This document shows, piece by piece, positions 17,625 through 25,017 of a stretch of 64,000 nt of DNA. The notes beneath the pieces are model-generated. The model was not told where the DNA came from. It searched no databases and worked only from the letters and a program-made list of their open reading frames with translations. The stretch's first letter is position 1, and the number at the start of each line of letters is the position of its first letter. Position numbers and translations under genes: made by a program. The stretch spans positions 1 to 64,000 of the forward strand of contig DASXML010000075.1 in assembly GCA_036495715.1 (NCBI GenBank), read 5' to 3'. This DNA comes from Scandinavium sp036495715 (lineage in GTDB: Bacteria > Pseudomonadota > Gammaproteobacteria > Enterobacterales > Enterobacteriaceae).

Positions 17625-18001
17625 ATGCGTTGCTATTTTTGTGTGAAGCCGCCCCTGGTGGCGAGCTGGCACTGTTGCCAGGAACTAGTCAGAATGGCAG
17701 AAAATCTGTATCCGGAAAACAGAATTAATCCGCGTCACCGACCTGGATCTTTTGTTATGGTGGGTCCGGCTCTGAAGCCGTACCCCGTGGCTGCGGTTTA
17801 CGCCAGCATATTATGCATGTGCTGGCGTAGAACAGTCTGGCTGGCACTGCCCACACCTGAGCGGTAGCCAGTAAGGCACAAAACTCCGTGAAACCCGTGC
17901 CGGGAGCTGAACACACCTGCGGAGCAACTGCGATAGCAGATTTACGTTGGATCGATGGTGCAGATCAGACAGAAGCGGTACCGCGAGGTGCCGCTTTTTT
18001 T
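17625..18001 (+). ncRNA. Candidate structured non-coding RNA
   Basis: A series of hairpins fills this gap: TACGCCAGCA/TGCTGGCGTA (10-bp perfect, 17799-17808 with 17820-17829), CGGCT/AGCCG, CTCCG/CGGAG enclosing CCCG/CGGG, and CTGC-GATA-GCAG. They end at a strong terminator. An 80-codon frame at 17625 stops inside the region, has no ribosome-binding site and no family resemblance. I cannot name an RNA family, so this is a structural suggestion only. Confidence 0.35.
17973..18001 (+). terminator. Rho-independent terminator
   Basis: AGCGGTACC-GCGA-GGTGCCGCT stem (one G-T pair) followed by seven T. It ends transcription coming from the TIGR03761 gene or from the structured region before it. Confidence 0.8.
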
Positions 18002-18105
18002 ATTGCTGACAGACAATGAATTGTTGGTGCTGGGTCATGTTGACGTCGCTGAGGTCCGGAACAATGATAAACGGGCGAATCGTTGTTTTTCTGACAACAG
18101 CCAAC

Positions 18106-18235
18106 GTTCCGGTGATTTGAGAGGAACACCTTCGGGTAATCACATGCCAAAATCATCAAAGTCTGAGAGATGATGCCTTCGGGTGACTTAAAGCTGTTAA
18201 CCTCTGAGAACAGTGATCTGGCAACAGATTGAGGT
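18106..18235 (+). ncRNA. Tandem pseudoknot element, probable STAXI RNA
   Basis: Three consecutive units share one layout: strand A, strand B, TGAG(A), strand A', small hairpin, strand B'. Unit 1: GTTCC/GGAAC and GTGATT/AATCAC around ACC-TTCG-GGT. Unit 2: ATCATC/GATGAT and AAGTC/GACTT around CC-TTCG-GG. Unit 3: CTGTT/AACAG and ACCTC/GAGGT around ATCTG-GCAA-CAGAT. Both stems differ completely between units yet pair perfectly, and they interlock as H-type pseudoknots. STAXI RNAs are described as repeated pseudoknots near ssb, topoisomerase, antirestriction and integrase genes; here ssb is two genes downstream. The family name rests on that description, not on a sequence match. Confidence 0.65.
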
Positions 18236-18353
18236 CTGTTTTACGAATCAGTCATTCAGCATCTATTTTGCTGAGATCCCTGCGGGAATACGCTTCCCGT
18301 CCGGGATGCATGTTTTCCCGCTACTTGTTTTGTTTCACTCCGGAGAAAACATC
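18236..18353 (+). promoter_or_regulatory. Leader of the DUF3577-ssb unit with a long stem-loop
   Basis: ATCCC (18276-18280) pairs with GGGAT (18303-18307), enclosing CGGGAA/TTCCCG (18283-18288 with 18294-18299). It lies about 50 bases before the DUF3577 ATG and CGGAGA ribosome-binding site. It could be a further member of the pseudoknot array or a regulatory leader. No clear -35/-10 pair stands out. Confidence 0.4.
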
Positions 18354-18875
18354 ATGACTGCAAGCACCAGTTCCACCACGGCATCAACAACAGCGGCGGC
18401 TCCCGCAGCGTCTGCAAACTCAGCTTCTGTCGGTCAGAAGAAAGAGTATTTCAACCTTAATGTTAACGGTATCGGTTATCTGAGCTCCATCCGGCGCGTT
18501 CAGGGGCCTAACGGCGAATTTACCTGTGTGGTGATCAACGCGCTGACCGGTCCGACTGACAATGCGTCCTATACCCGCTTCGATGTGACGGTAGCGGGGC
18601 AGGAGCCGACCAAGCTCATAAACCGCTGTCAGAAGGCGGTTGATGAAGAGGAGAAGGTCCTGATTGGTTTTGTGTTGAGCGGTCTTAAGGCCGATGTGTT
18701 TACTCTGCAATCGGGTGAACATGCAGGTGAAGCTCGTCCATCGCTCAAGGCCCGCCTGATCAAACTTGATTTCATCAAGAAAGGTCAGGAGGTGGTTTAC
18801 ACTGCGCCGAATGCATTACAGGCGCCAGAACAGGGGGCGCTGTCTCCGAAAGACTACGATCCGAATTCGTTCTGA
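18354..18875 (+). CDS. DUF3577 (STY4534-type) ICE replication protein
   Basis: 173 residues from the ATG at 18354 behind CGGAGA; a longer frame from 18213 runs through the structured leader and is rejected. After a low-complexity Ser/Thr/Ala start, a compact domain (about 27-150) begins KKEYFNLNVNGIGYLSSIRRV and has a TRFDVTVAGQE strand. The pattern is typical of DUF3577, found next to ssb in SPI-7-type elements and of the same general size as an OB-fold protein. A role in replication is inferred from conserved linkage. Confidence 0.8.
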   Translation: MTASTSSTTASTTAAAPAASANSASVGQKKEYFNLNVNGIGYLSSIRRVQGPNGEFTCVVINALTGPTDNASYTRFDVTVAGQEPTKLINRCQKAVDEEEKVLIGFVLSGLKADVFTLQSGEHAGEARPSLKARLIKLDFIKKGQEVVYTAPNALQAPEQGALSPKDYDPNSF

Positions 18876-18948
18876 ATTGCTGACATACCACTGGAACACA
18901 CCCCGGTGGGTGTGTTCCTCACTAAATCCTTTTGGAGAGGAAAGCATT

Positions 18949-19491
18949 ATGTCATCACGTGGTGTAAACAAGGTCACACTGATAGGCTATCTGGGCCAGG
19001 ATCCAGAAGTGCGTTACATGCCAAACAGCACTGCGGTAACGGGCTTAAGTCTTGCCACGTCCGAGTCATGGCGTGATAAACAATCCGGTGAAATGAAAGA
19101 AAACACCGAATGGCACCGTGTTGTTCTGTTCGGCAAAGTGGCTGAAGTGGCCGGCGAGTATCTGCGTAAAGGTGCTCAGGTCTATATTGAAGGCCAGTTG
19201 CGCACGCGTAAATGGACAGACAATGGCGGCACCGACCGTTGGACGACTGAAATCATCGTGGGCATTCACGGCACGATGCAAATGCTGGGCGGGCGTACCA
19301 ACACCAGTGGAAACGCGCATCAGGCAGGTCAGCAGCAGGGGAGTTTCACACCTCCGCCAGCACAACCTGTTCAGGCGCAGTCTGCACCCCGCAACCCGGC
19401 CAATGAACCTCCAATGGAATTCGATGATGATATTCCATTTTTGGGTCATGGCTATGGCGTCAGCCGTAAAGCGATTTATGCCATTTCTTAA
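18949..19491 (+). CDS. ssb: ICE single-stranded DNA-binding protein
   Basis: 180 residues from the ATG at 18949 behind GGAGAGG. The N-terminal OB fold (about 1-110) starts SRGVNKVTLIGYLGQDPEVRY and includes NTEWHRVVLFGKVAEVAGEYL. A Gln/Pro-rich linker follows. The usual terminal acidic tip DDDIPF is present but is not terminal: 16 more residues (LGHGYGVSRKAIYAIS) follow. SSB protects ssDNA during transfer and replication. The tip normally recruits partner proteins and needs a free C-terminus, so the extension is notable. A terminator follows 5 bases after the stop. Confidence 0.93.
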   Translation: MSSRGVNKVTLIGYLGQDPEVRYMPNSTAVTGLSLATSESWRDKQSGEMKENTEWHRVVLFGKVAEVAGEYLRKGAQVYIEGQLRTRKWTDNGGTDRWTTEIIVGIHGTMQMLGGRTNTSGNAHQAGQQQGSFTPPPAQPVQAQSAPRNPANEPPMEFDDDIPFLGHGYGVSRKAIYAIS

Positions 19492-19496
19492 CCGAT

Positions 19497-19520
19497 GCGC
19501 CAGCTTGACTGGCGCTTTTT
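19497..19520 (+). terminator. Terminator after ssb
   Basis: Perfect GCGCCAG/CTGGCGC stem with 5-base loop and five T. Confidence 0.9.
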
Positions 19521-19626
19521 AAAGCACGATATTCAGCGGAACACGTTAAGTAATCTGCGTTTTTTAATATTCCTGTTATGTGTTGCTGTTGCCCCTTAGC
19601 ATTTGATGATACTTTTCTCCGTGTTT

Positions 19627-19652
19627 GGCGCCGGTTTCCGGCGTCTTTTTTT
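19627..19652 (+). terminator. Second terminator upstream of the DUF2442 gene
   Basis: GCGCCGG-TTT-CCGGCGT stem followed by C and seven T. Two terminators within 160 bases isolate the replication module from the pilus operon. Confidence 0.75.
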
Positions 19653-19685
19653 ATGCTCTGTTTTGATGACCCGGGGGCCTTCATC

Positions 19686-19901
19686 ATGACCAGCCACGTA
19701 ACCGTTGTTCGGATAGCTGATGCCATGCTCTGGCTGGAACTGGCTGATCGCCGGGTGCTGGGGACACCGCTGACCCACTACCCTGATCTTTTTAATGCCA
19801 GCCCGGATGAGCGTGAAAAATGGGTTGTACGCGGAGATGCTGTCTGCTGGGACAACCTTGGTCTCACTCTCTCACTGCCAGCCCTGTTTGCATTATCATA
19901 G
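19686..19901 (+). CDS. DUF2442 family small protein
   Basis: 71 residues from the ATG at 19686 with a G-run ribosome-binding site. An upstream in-frame start at 19578 crosses the terminator and is rejected. The sequence VVRIADAMLWLELADRRVLG, the LTHYPDLFNASPDEREKW segment and a CWDNLGLTLSLPALFAL end match DUF2442, small proteins often found with toxin-antitoxin or mobile-element genes. Molecular role unknown. No partner gene is adjacent. Confidence 0.75.
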   Translation: MTSHVTVVRIADAMLWLELADRRVLGTPLTHYPDLFNASPDEREKWVVRGDAVCWDNLGLTLSLPALFALS

Positions 19902-20061
19902 CGTTCGGTGAGTAATCAGGTCCGCACTGCTATTTTCACCTGTTTTCTACATTTCGACGAAATTACCGATATTTTCTTCTTTTATCGTCATAGATTTGCA
20001 TTGTCAGCTTCGGCCATCTAGCCAGAATACGCCCATATCTCAGTGATCCCGGGTGGTTCTG

Positions 20062-21135
20062 ATGCTAAAAAACAGCAGGTACGCAAAGCTTAAGTTAAAA
20101 GGACTCCTTTTTTGCCTGTTGGCCACTGGCTGCTCCGGGAGTGCGGGCTCATTGTCGGCCCCTATGCGGTCAGTCGGTACTGCGAGAGTGCAGGATCTGT
20201 ATGCGAGAACGTCGCCAGAAGTTGTACGCTACGATCGCTATATGCTGGTGAATACTCGCCCGGGTGATGCTCAGCAGGATCCATTAAGCCAGATGGTTGA
20301 TGTGCATATGCCCGCGCAGCTGATTAAAACCGTGGGCGATGGATTACGTTATCTGCTGCTCGAATCCGGCTATTCACTCTGTAGCAGTGATGCCAGCGCC
20401 GGATCTGCGCTTTTCACCAAAACCTTGCCCGCCGTACAGCGCTCAGTGGGGCCGGTCAGACTCAGCGATGCACTGCAGTTGCTTGCCGGACCGGCGTGGC
20501 GTATGCATGTTGATGATGTGAACCGGGAAGTCTGTTTTGTTCTGCGGGATGGGCTACGGAATTTCTCGCCGAAGCCTGCCATATCCCCCCTTACCGCATC
20601 AGCGCGGGTACCCACGGTTCAGGTGGCAAACCCACCGCGTTTTCTGCCTGCTTTGGGAAACTCACCATTACCATCACCGAAAATACCCTCCTTGCCAGCG
20701 GTGGCGCCGGTTGTCAGTCCGCAACAGACGCCTGTTTCTGCGGCAACCAGCCGTCCCGCAGCGATACACCCGACGTCACATTCTGTTGTTCCCTCAACTG
20801 CGCCATTGTTATCACCACTTTCTGTCCGTAAACCCGTGTTTAGCGCCCCGGCGGGCTCGCTCTGGCAGGCCCAACCCGGCAGCACACTGAAGGAAACGCT
20901 GAACCACTGGGCGGCCGATGCATCCTGTGAAAGTGGTGGTCACTGGCTGGTTATCTGGCCCGTACAGCTTGATTACCGCATCGATGCACCTTTGTCGCTT
21001 CGCGGAAGTTTTGAATCAGTACTGGTGCAACTGTTTGATTTATACCGCGATGCACAGCGCCCGCTGTATGCCAGTGCCAGCCGCTTCCAGTGCCTGGTTT
21101 CCGTCAGTGATTCACCCGTGCCAGGGCAGCACTGA
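20062..21135 (+). CDS. pilL: Type IVB pilus lipoprotein PilL
   Basis: 357 residues. Lipoprotein signal with LLATGC lipobox (Cys about residue 24), an N-terminal conserved domain (about 40-165), a long Pro/Ser/Val-rich linker (about 175-275) and a C-terminal TcpQ-like domain (about 280-350: GSTLKETLNHWAADASCES, WPVQLDYRIDAPLSLRGSF). The protein sits at the outer membrane of thin (R64-type) pili. It is the first of eleven pil genes in the R64 order, so this pilus operon is complete. The ATG at 20062 is preferred over a GTG at 20053. Confidence 0.85.
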   Translation: MLKNSRYAKLKLKGLLFCLLATGCSGSAGSLSAPMRSVGTARVQDLYARTSPEVVRYDRYMLVNTRPGDAQQDPLSQMVDVHMPAQLIKTVGDGLRYLLLESGYSLCSSDASAGSALFTKTLPAVQRSVGPVRLSDALQLLAGPAWRMHVDDVNREVCFVLRDGLRNFSPKPAISPLTASARVPTVQVANPPRFLPALGNSPLPSPKIPSLPAVAPVVSPQQTPVSAATSRPAAIHPTSHSVVPSTAPLLSPLSVRKPVFSAPAGSLWQAQPGSTLKETLNHWAADASCESGGHWLVIWPVQLDYRIDAPLSLRGSFESVLVQLFDLYRDAQRPLYASASRFQCLVSVSDSPVPGQH

Positions 21136-21136
21136 G

Positions 21137-21574
21137 ATGGGGTATGTGATTATTGCCATTGCATTTGGCTGGATGCTCATTACGCAAAGCATGACCACCG
21201 AACGTGCCGCGTCGCAGCAGATTATCCAGAGTGATACAGCCAGCAAGTTGCTGGCGGGTGACATGTTGCGCCTGGCAAATGCTGTTAACAGCTGGCGATA
21301 CAGCCACACACTGGCAGAGGGCCCGCTCAGTCTGACGCAGTTTGGCCTTATTCCGACACCGGATCCGCAGTTGCATGCCGTGATTCAGGCCGGACGTCTG
21401 TGGATCTGGAGTGCCGATGCTCCAGGGTTATTCTCCGCGTTGCGACAGCGTTCAACGGGCTCTTCGCTCACACTGCGGGTGAGCGCCGGGCGTTTACGTA
21501 TGTCTGATGGTACTGATATGAATCTGGCTCTGCCATCAGGTCTGTCTGACGGTAATGTGGTTTATCTCAACTGA
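21137..21574 (+). CDS. pilM: Type IVB pilus protein PilM
   Basis: 145 residues, the usual size of R64 PilM. The ATG at 21137 lies one base after the pilL stop. A longer frame starting at 20918 only shadows pilL. One N-terminal membrane helix (MGYVIIAIAFGWMLIT) precedes a periplasmic domain. PilM is needed for thin pilus formation; its exact role is unknown. Confidence 0.82.
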   Translation: MGYVIIAIAFGWMLITQSMTTERAASQQIIQSDTASKLLAGDMLRLANAVNSWRYSHTLAEGPLSLTQFGLIPTPDPQLHAVIQAGRLWIWSADAPGLFSALRQRSTGSSLTLRVSAGRLRMSDGTDMNLALPSGLSDGNVVYLN

Positions 21575-21585
21575 AGGTGTTCCGG

Positions 21586-23265
21586 ATGCCATTACCTGTG
21601 AACCGTTTTCATCGCATTGTTCCTGCACTGCCTCTGTTGTTGCTCTCTGGCTGTGTATTCCATGAGATTGACCGGATGGGCGAGAAAGCGCGTACCGACG
21701 GCGATACTGCCCGGCGTATTATGCAAAGCCAGACGGTGGATACCCGGCCAGTCGTCACCTGGACGGATAAACCCTGGGTCAATCTGACGCCGCTTCCGGC
21801 CCCGGTGGCCGCGAATGAAAGCAAAAGCATTCCCCCCTGCCAGTTGATTATCAACCGGGCTAATGGCATTACGCTGCCGGAAATTGGTCAGCGCATCACG
21901 CTTATCTGCGGTGTGCGGGTATCGGTTACGCCGGATGCTTATGCTGTACTGAACGCCACGCCAGCCGGAAGTACCTCAATCCGCCAGATGTCGGGCAAAC
22001 TGCCTGCTCCTGATGACAATGGCCGCATGCCTCTTGCAGCCATGTCCGGTTTATCTGGCACAACAGTACCGCTGCCTGATACCGCTACTGGGCAGATGAC
22101 GGGACTGAAATGGAACGGTGACCTGAGAGGGCTGCTGGATACGGTTGCCAGCCGTTTTGGGTTGTCCTGGCGAACGGAACAGGGCACCGTTGTTTTTTAC
22201 CGCTATGACACCCGGACATTCCAGTTGTCCGTGCTCAATACGAAGGTCGACAGTTCAGCGTCCATCAATTCAGGTACCGGTAGCCAGATGGGGAGCGATG
22301 GCGCGTCAGGCTCCTCCGGCGATGCCAGTTCTGCGCAAAAAACGGCATACGATCTCAGCAGTAACCTGTATGACGATTTGCGTAAAACCATCGAAAACAT
22401 GCTGACGCCGCAGTCGGGTCGTTACTGGTTGTCGTCATCAAGCGGCACGCTGACGGTCACGGATACTCCGGAAGTGCTTGACCGGGTGGGGCGCTTTGTC
22501 GATTACGAAAACAGTGTGCTTAACCGGCAAATCCAGCTGAATATTCAGATCCTGAGTGTCACACAAACACACAATGAAGAGGTCGGCCTCGACTGGGATC
22601 TGGTTTACAGCTCCCTGCGCAATTATGGCGTGAATGTTCAGGGGGCATTCAATAATGCCTCCTCGGGGGTTGGCTCCACAGCACTGTCCATTCTGGATAC
22701 GGCGACGGGCAATGCCCGCCACTTTGCCGGCAGCAATCTGATTGTGAAAGCCCTCTCGGAGCAGGGAGATGTCAGCGTGGTCACCAGTCAGTCGCGGGCA
22801 ACCACCAATTTCACCCCGGTTCCTTATCAGCTTTCTAACCAGCAGGGGATGGTGACCAGCTCCAGTTCAACAGCGACGGCAAATGTGGGTGTCACCTCGA
22901 CGATGACCACCACCACCCTGACAACAGGGCTGTTTATGACCGCCGTTCCCTACATTGAGGAAAACGGCAACGTCCAGCTGCAGTTTGCCTTCAGTTACGA
23001 CAGTCCACCCAAAATTCAGTCTTTCTACAGCGCGGATGGCAACGTGCGTAATGACACCGCTAATTATTCCAAAGAGGCGATCACCCAGAAGGTCAACATG
23101 CGGGCGGGTCAGACGCTGATGGTGACCGGTGCCGATCAGGTGACCAGCAGTGCTGATAAACAGGGGATGGGATCGGCTGATTTCTTTGCCCTCGGGGGCG
23201 GGCGTAGCGGGAGCCATAAGCGCACCACGCTGGTTATTCTCATCACACCGGTTTTGCTGGGGTAA
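21586..23265 (+). CDS. pilN: Type IVB pilus secretin PilN
   Basis: 559 residues from the ATG at 21586 behind GAAGG. A lipobox (LLLLSGC) anchors the protein to the outer membrane. N-domains occupy about 60-330 (one low-complexity Ser/Gly insertion near 230-255). The secretin core (about 380-559) has VVTSQSRATTNFTPVPYQL, an NVQLQFAFSYDSPP strand and the conserved end TTLVILITPVLLG. It forms the outer-membrane pore for the pilus. Confidence 0.9.
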   Translation: MPLPVNRFHRIVPALPLLLLSGCVFHEIDRMGEKARTDGDTARRIMQSQTVDTRPVVTWTDKPWVNLTPLPAPVAANESKSIPPCQLIINRANGITLPEIGQRITLICGVRVSVTPDAYAVLNATPAGSTSIRQMSGKLPAPDDNGRMPLAAMSGLSGTTVPLPDTATGQMTGLKWNGDLRGLLDTVASRFGLSWRTEQGTVVFYRYDTRTFQLSVLNTKVDSSASINSGTGSQMGSDGASGSSGDASSAQKTAYDLSSNLYDDLRKTIENMLTPQSGRYWLSSSSGTLTVTDTPEVLDRVGRFVDYENSVLNRQIQLNIQILSVTQTHNEEVGLDWDLVYSSLRNYGVNVQGAFNNASSGVGSTALSILDTATGNARHFAGSNLIVKALSEQGDVSVVTSQSRATTNFTPVPYQLSNQQGMVTSSSSTATANVGVTSTMTTTTLTTGLFMTAVPYIEENGNVQLQFAFSYDSPPKIQSFYSADGNVRNDTANYSKEAITQKVNMRAGQTLMVTGADQVTSSADKQGMGSADFFALGGGRSGSHKRTTLVILITPVLLG

Positions 23266-23267
23266 GC

Positions 23268-24545
23268 ATGATATTTCACAAAACGAATCGCGTTCAGAAA
23301 GATGCACAGACACCGGGGCTGGTGATGACCAGCGGGCGCCGGGGATGGGTTGCTGGCGTACGCTGGGTGCAATCCGGTACGGCTGTTGGACTCCTTTCCC
23401 GCCTGAGGATGACGGATTCTCATTTTCTCAGCCCAGGTACCGGAAAAGATCATCTCACAGGCTGCGTGACGGTGGGTAAACATCATCGGGGTCTGGCGCT
23501 GTATTCACTGGCGGTGGCCTTTCTTGAGAGTATCGGTGGAAGCAGCTACGGGATTTATTACCTTGATGACGGGATGTGGATCTTTCTGGCAACGCTCCGC
23601 GGGCGCCTCAGCGTCATGGGGGATGTCACAGGTACCCTGAATGAGGTCTGTGCTGCCCGCGATCAGTTTTTGAGTTTCAATGATCCCGGCAATGCGGGCT
23701 GGGATCATATTGTCGGTCCTGAAGATGCGACGGACTGGCGTACGCTGACAGAGCGGCTTCCCCGTAAATCTCTGATGCGTTGCCGGCTACGACCAGCATC
23801 ATACCGCCATGTTGCGCTGGGATTATGCGGTGTAATTCTACTGGGCGTGGCCTGCATTGCGTTGCAGGGGGAGGCAGAAAAAGCCCGTTCAGCGGCCGTT
23901 CAGGCCGCAATGAAAGCCACGAGTGCGATAGTTAAACCGGTTTCACCTGTTCGTATTCCGCATCCCTGGGCGATGCAAACGGCGGTGCCCGTTTTTTTGC
24001 GCGCATGTCGGGATGCCCGTGGAGCGCTACCCGTTTCGGTTGCAGGGTGCCGGTTAACGGCCGGAGGTTGTGATGATGACGGGTTACGCCTGCATTATGA
24101 GGTCACGCAGGGCTGTAACGTTGAGGACTTTGATGTACGAGCCCGGGTGCTATCCGGCCATCCGGCGTCATTTAACCTCGATGATGGTGGCCGGAGTGGG
24201 GAGATCATGGTGCCGTTTTCTGCGACAGCAGCAATGCTGCACGATGAGCCTCTGCCGGCAAAAGATATTCAGCTCAGACGCTTTATTGCTGCGCTGCAGC
24301 GGCGCAACACCCCAGTACACATTACCGAACTGAAACCGGCTGAAAATCTTCCTGGGAGCCGCCCTGAGCAGGCTCCCCTGACGTGGTCGCAATATGACTT
24401 TTCGTTTCGCACCCGTCTGCCACCTGAGCGGCTGCTCGATGGCATCATCGATTCGGGCCTTCGCCTGATGAGCATTGGTTTTACCCTGGATACCCAAGGG
24501 AAATTTGATTACACCGTCAGGGGAAGTTTGTATGCGCAAAAGTAA
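23268..24545 (+). CDS. pilO: Type IVB pilus assembly protein PilO
   Basis: 425 residues. A cytoplasmic N-terminal half precedes one membrane helix (about 183-202, VALGLCGVILLGVACIALQG) and a periplasmic C-terminal half. PilO of R64 type is an inner-membrane assembly-platform protein. It starts 3 bases after pilN and overlaps pilP by 14 bases. Confidence 0.82.
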   Translation: MIFHKTNRVQKDAQTPGLVMTSGRRGWVAGVRWVQSGTAVGLLSRLRMTDSHFLSPGTGKDHLTGCVTVGKHHRGLALYSLAVAFLESIGGSSYGIYYLDDGMWIFLATLRGRLSVMGDVTGTLNEVCAARDQFLSFNDPGNAGWDHIVGPEDATDWRTLTERLPRKSLMRCRLRPASYRHVALGLCGVILLGVACIALQGEAEKARSAAVQAAMKATSAIVKPVSPVRIPHPWAMQTAVPVFLRACRDARGALPVSVAGCRLTAGGCDDDGLRLHYEVTQGCNVEDFDVRARVLSGHPASFNLDDGGRSGEIMVPFSATAAMLHDEPLPAKDIQLRRFIAALQRRNTPVHITELKPAENLPGSRPEQAPLTWSQYDFSFRTRLPPERLLDGIIDSGLRLMSIGFTLDTQGKFDYTVRGSLYAQK

Positions 24546-25008
24546 CCTGTTTTTCTCCCTGCTGCTGGCGATAACCTGTTCCAGCATGGCAAATGAGACT
24601 GCCATTTCCGGCAATGTCACCGTCGGTCAACTGGAAGAGGCTCAGGCGCATAACCTGCTTCTGGAACAGCAGGTTCAGACCGCCCGGCTGCAGCAACAAT
24701 TACGACAGACCTTTAGCCGTGACGCGTCTTCTGACAGCCATTCGCAGACGGTGATGATCCGAAATGATGCTACCAGTAATGCTTCTTTACCTGTCCCGTC
24801 TCAACGCGAAAATATCTCCCCGTTAGTGTCATTAAAACTGCTGGAGATTTTTGGCCGTAGTGGTGAGTTGCGCGCCCGTATTTCCCTGCCGGACGGTGGT
24901 GAGACGGAGGTCCATAAAGGGGATGCACTACCGGGAAAACGGGGTACGGTCCTTGCTGTGACCTCCGATGCGGTGCAGCTCAGTGATGGCAGCGAACTGA
25001 CGTTCTGA
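24532..25008 (+). CDS. pilP: Type IVB pilus protein PilP
   Basis: 158 residues from the ATG at 24532 behind AGGGGAAG. A signal peptide (LFFSLLLAITCSSMA) is followed by a coiled coil (LEEAQAHNLLLEQQVQTARL) and a small C-terminal beta domain (LLEIFGRSGELRARISLPDG, then DAVQLSDGSELTF). This matches PilP of thin pili, thought to link inner and outer membrane parts. Confidence 0.85.
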   Translation: MRKSNLFFSLLLAITCSSMANETAISGNVTVGQLEEAQAHNLLLEQQVQTARLQQQLRQTFSRDASSDSHSQTVMIRNDATSNASLPVPSQRENISPLVSLKLLEIFGRSGELRARISLPDGGETEVHKGDALPGKRGTVLAVTSDAVQLSDGSELTF

Positions 25009-25017
25009 GGAGATGAC

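Noticed and set aside
17625..17867. 80-codon frame after the TIGR03761 gene
   Set aside because: No ribosome-binding site, Cys/Trp-rich nonsense composition, and it overlaps strong hairpins; treated as part of a possible RNA.
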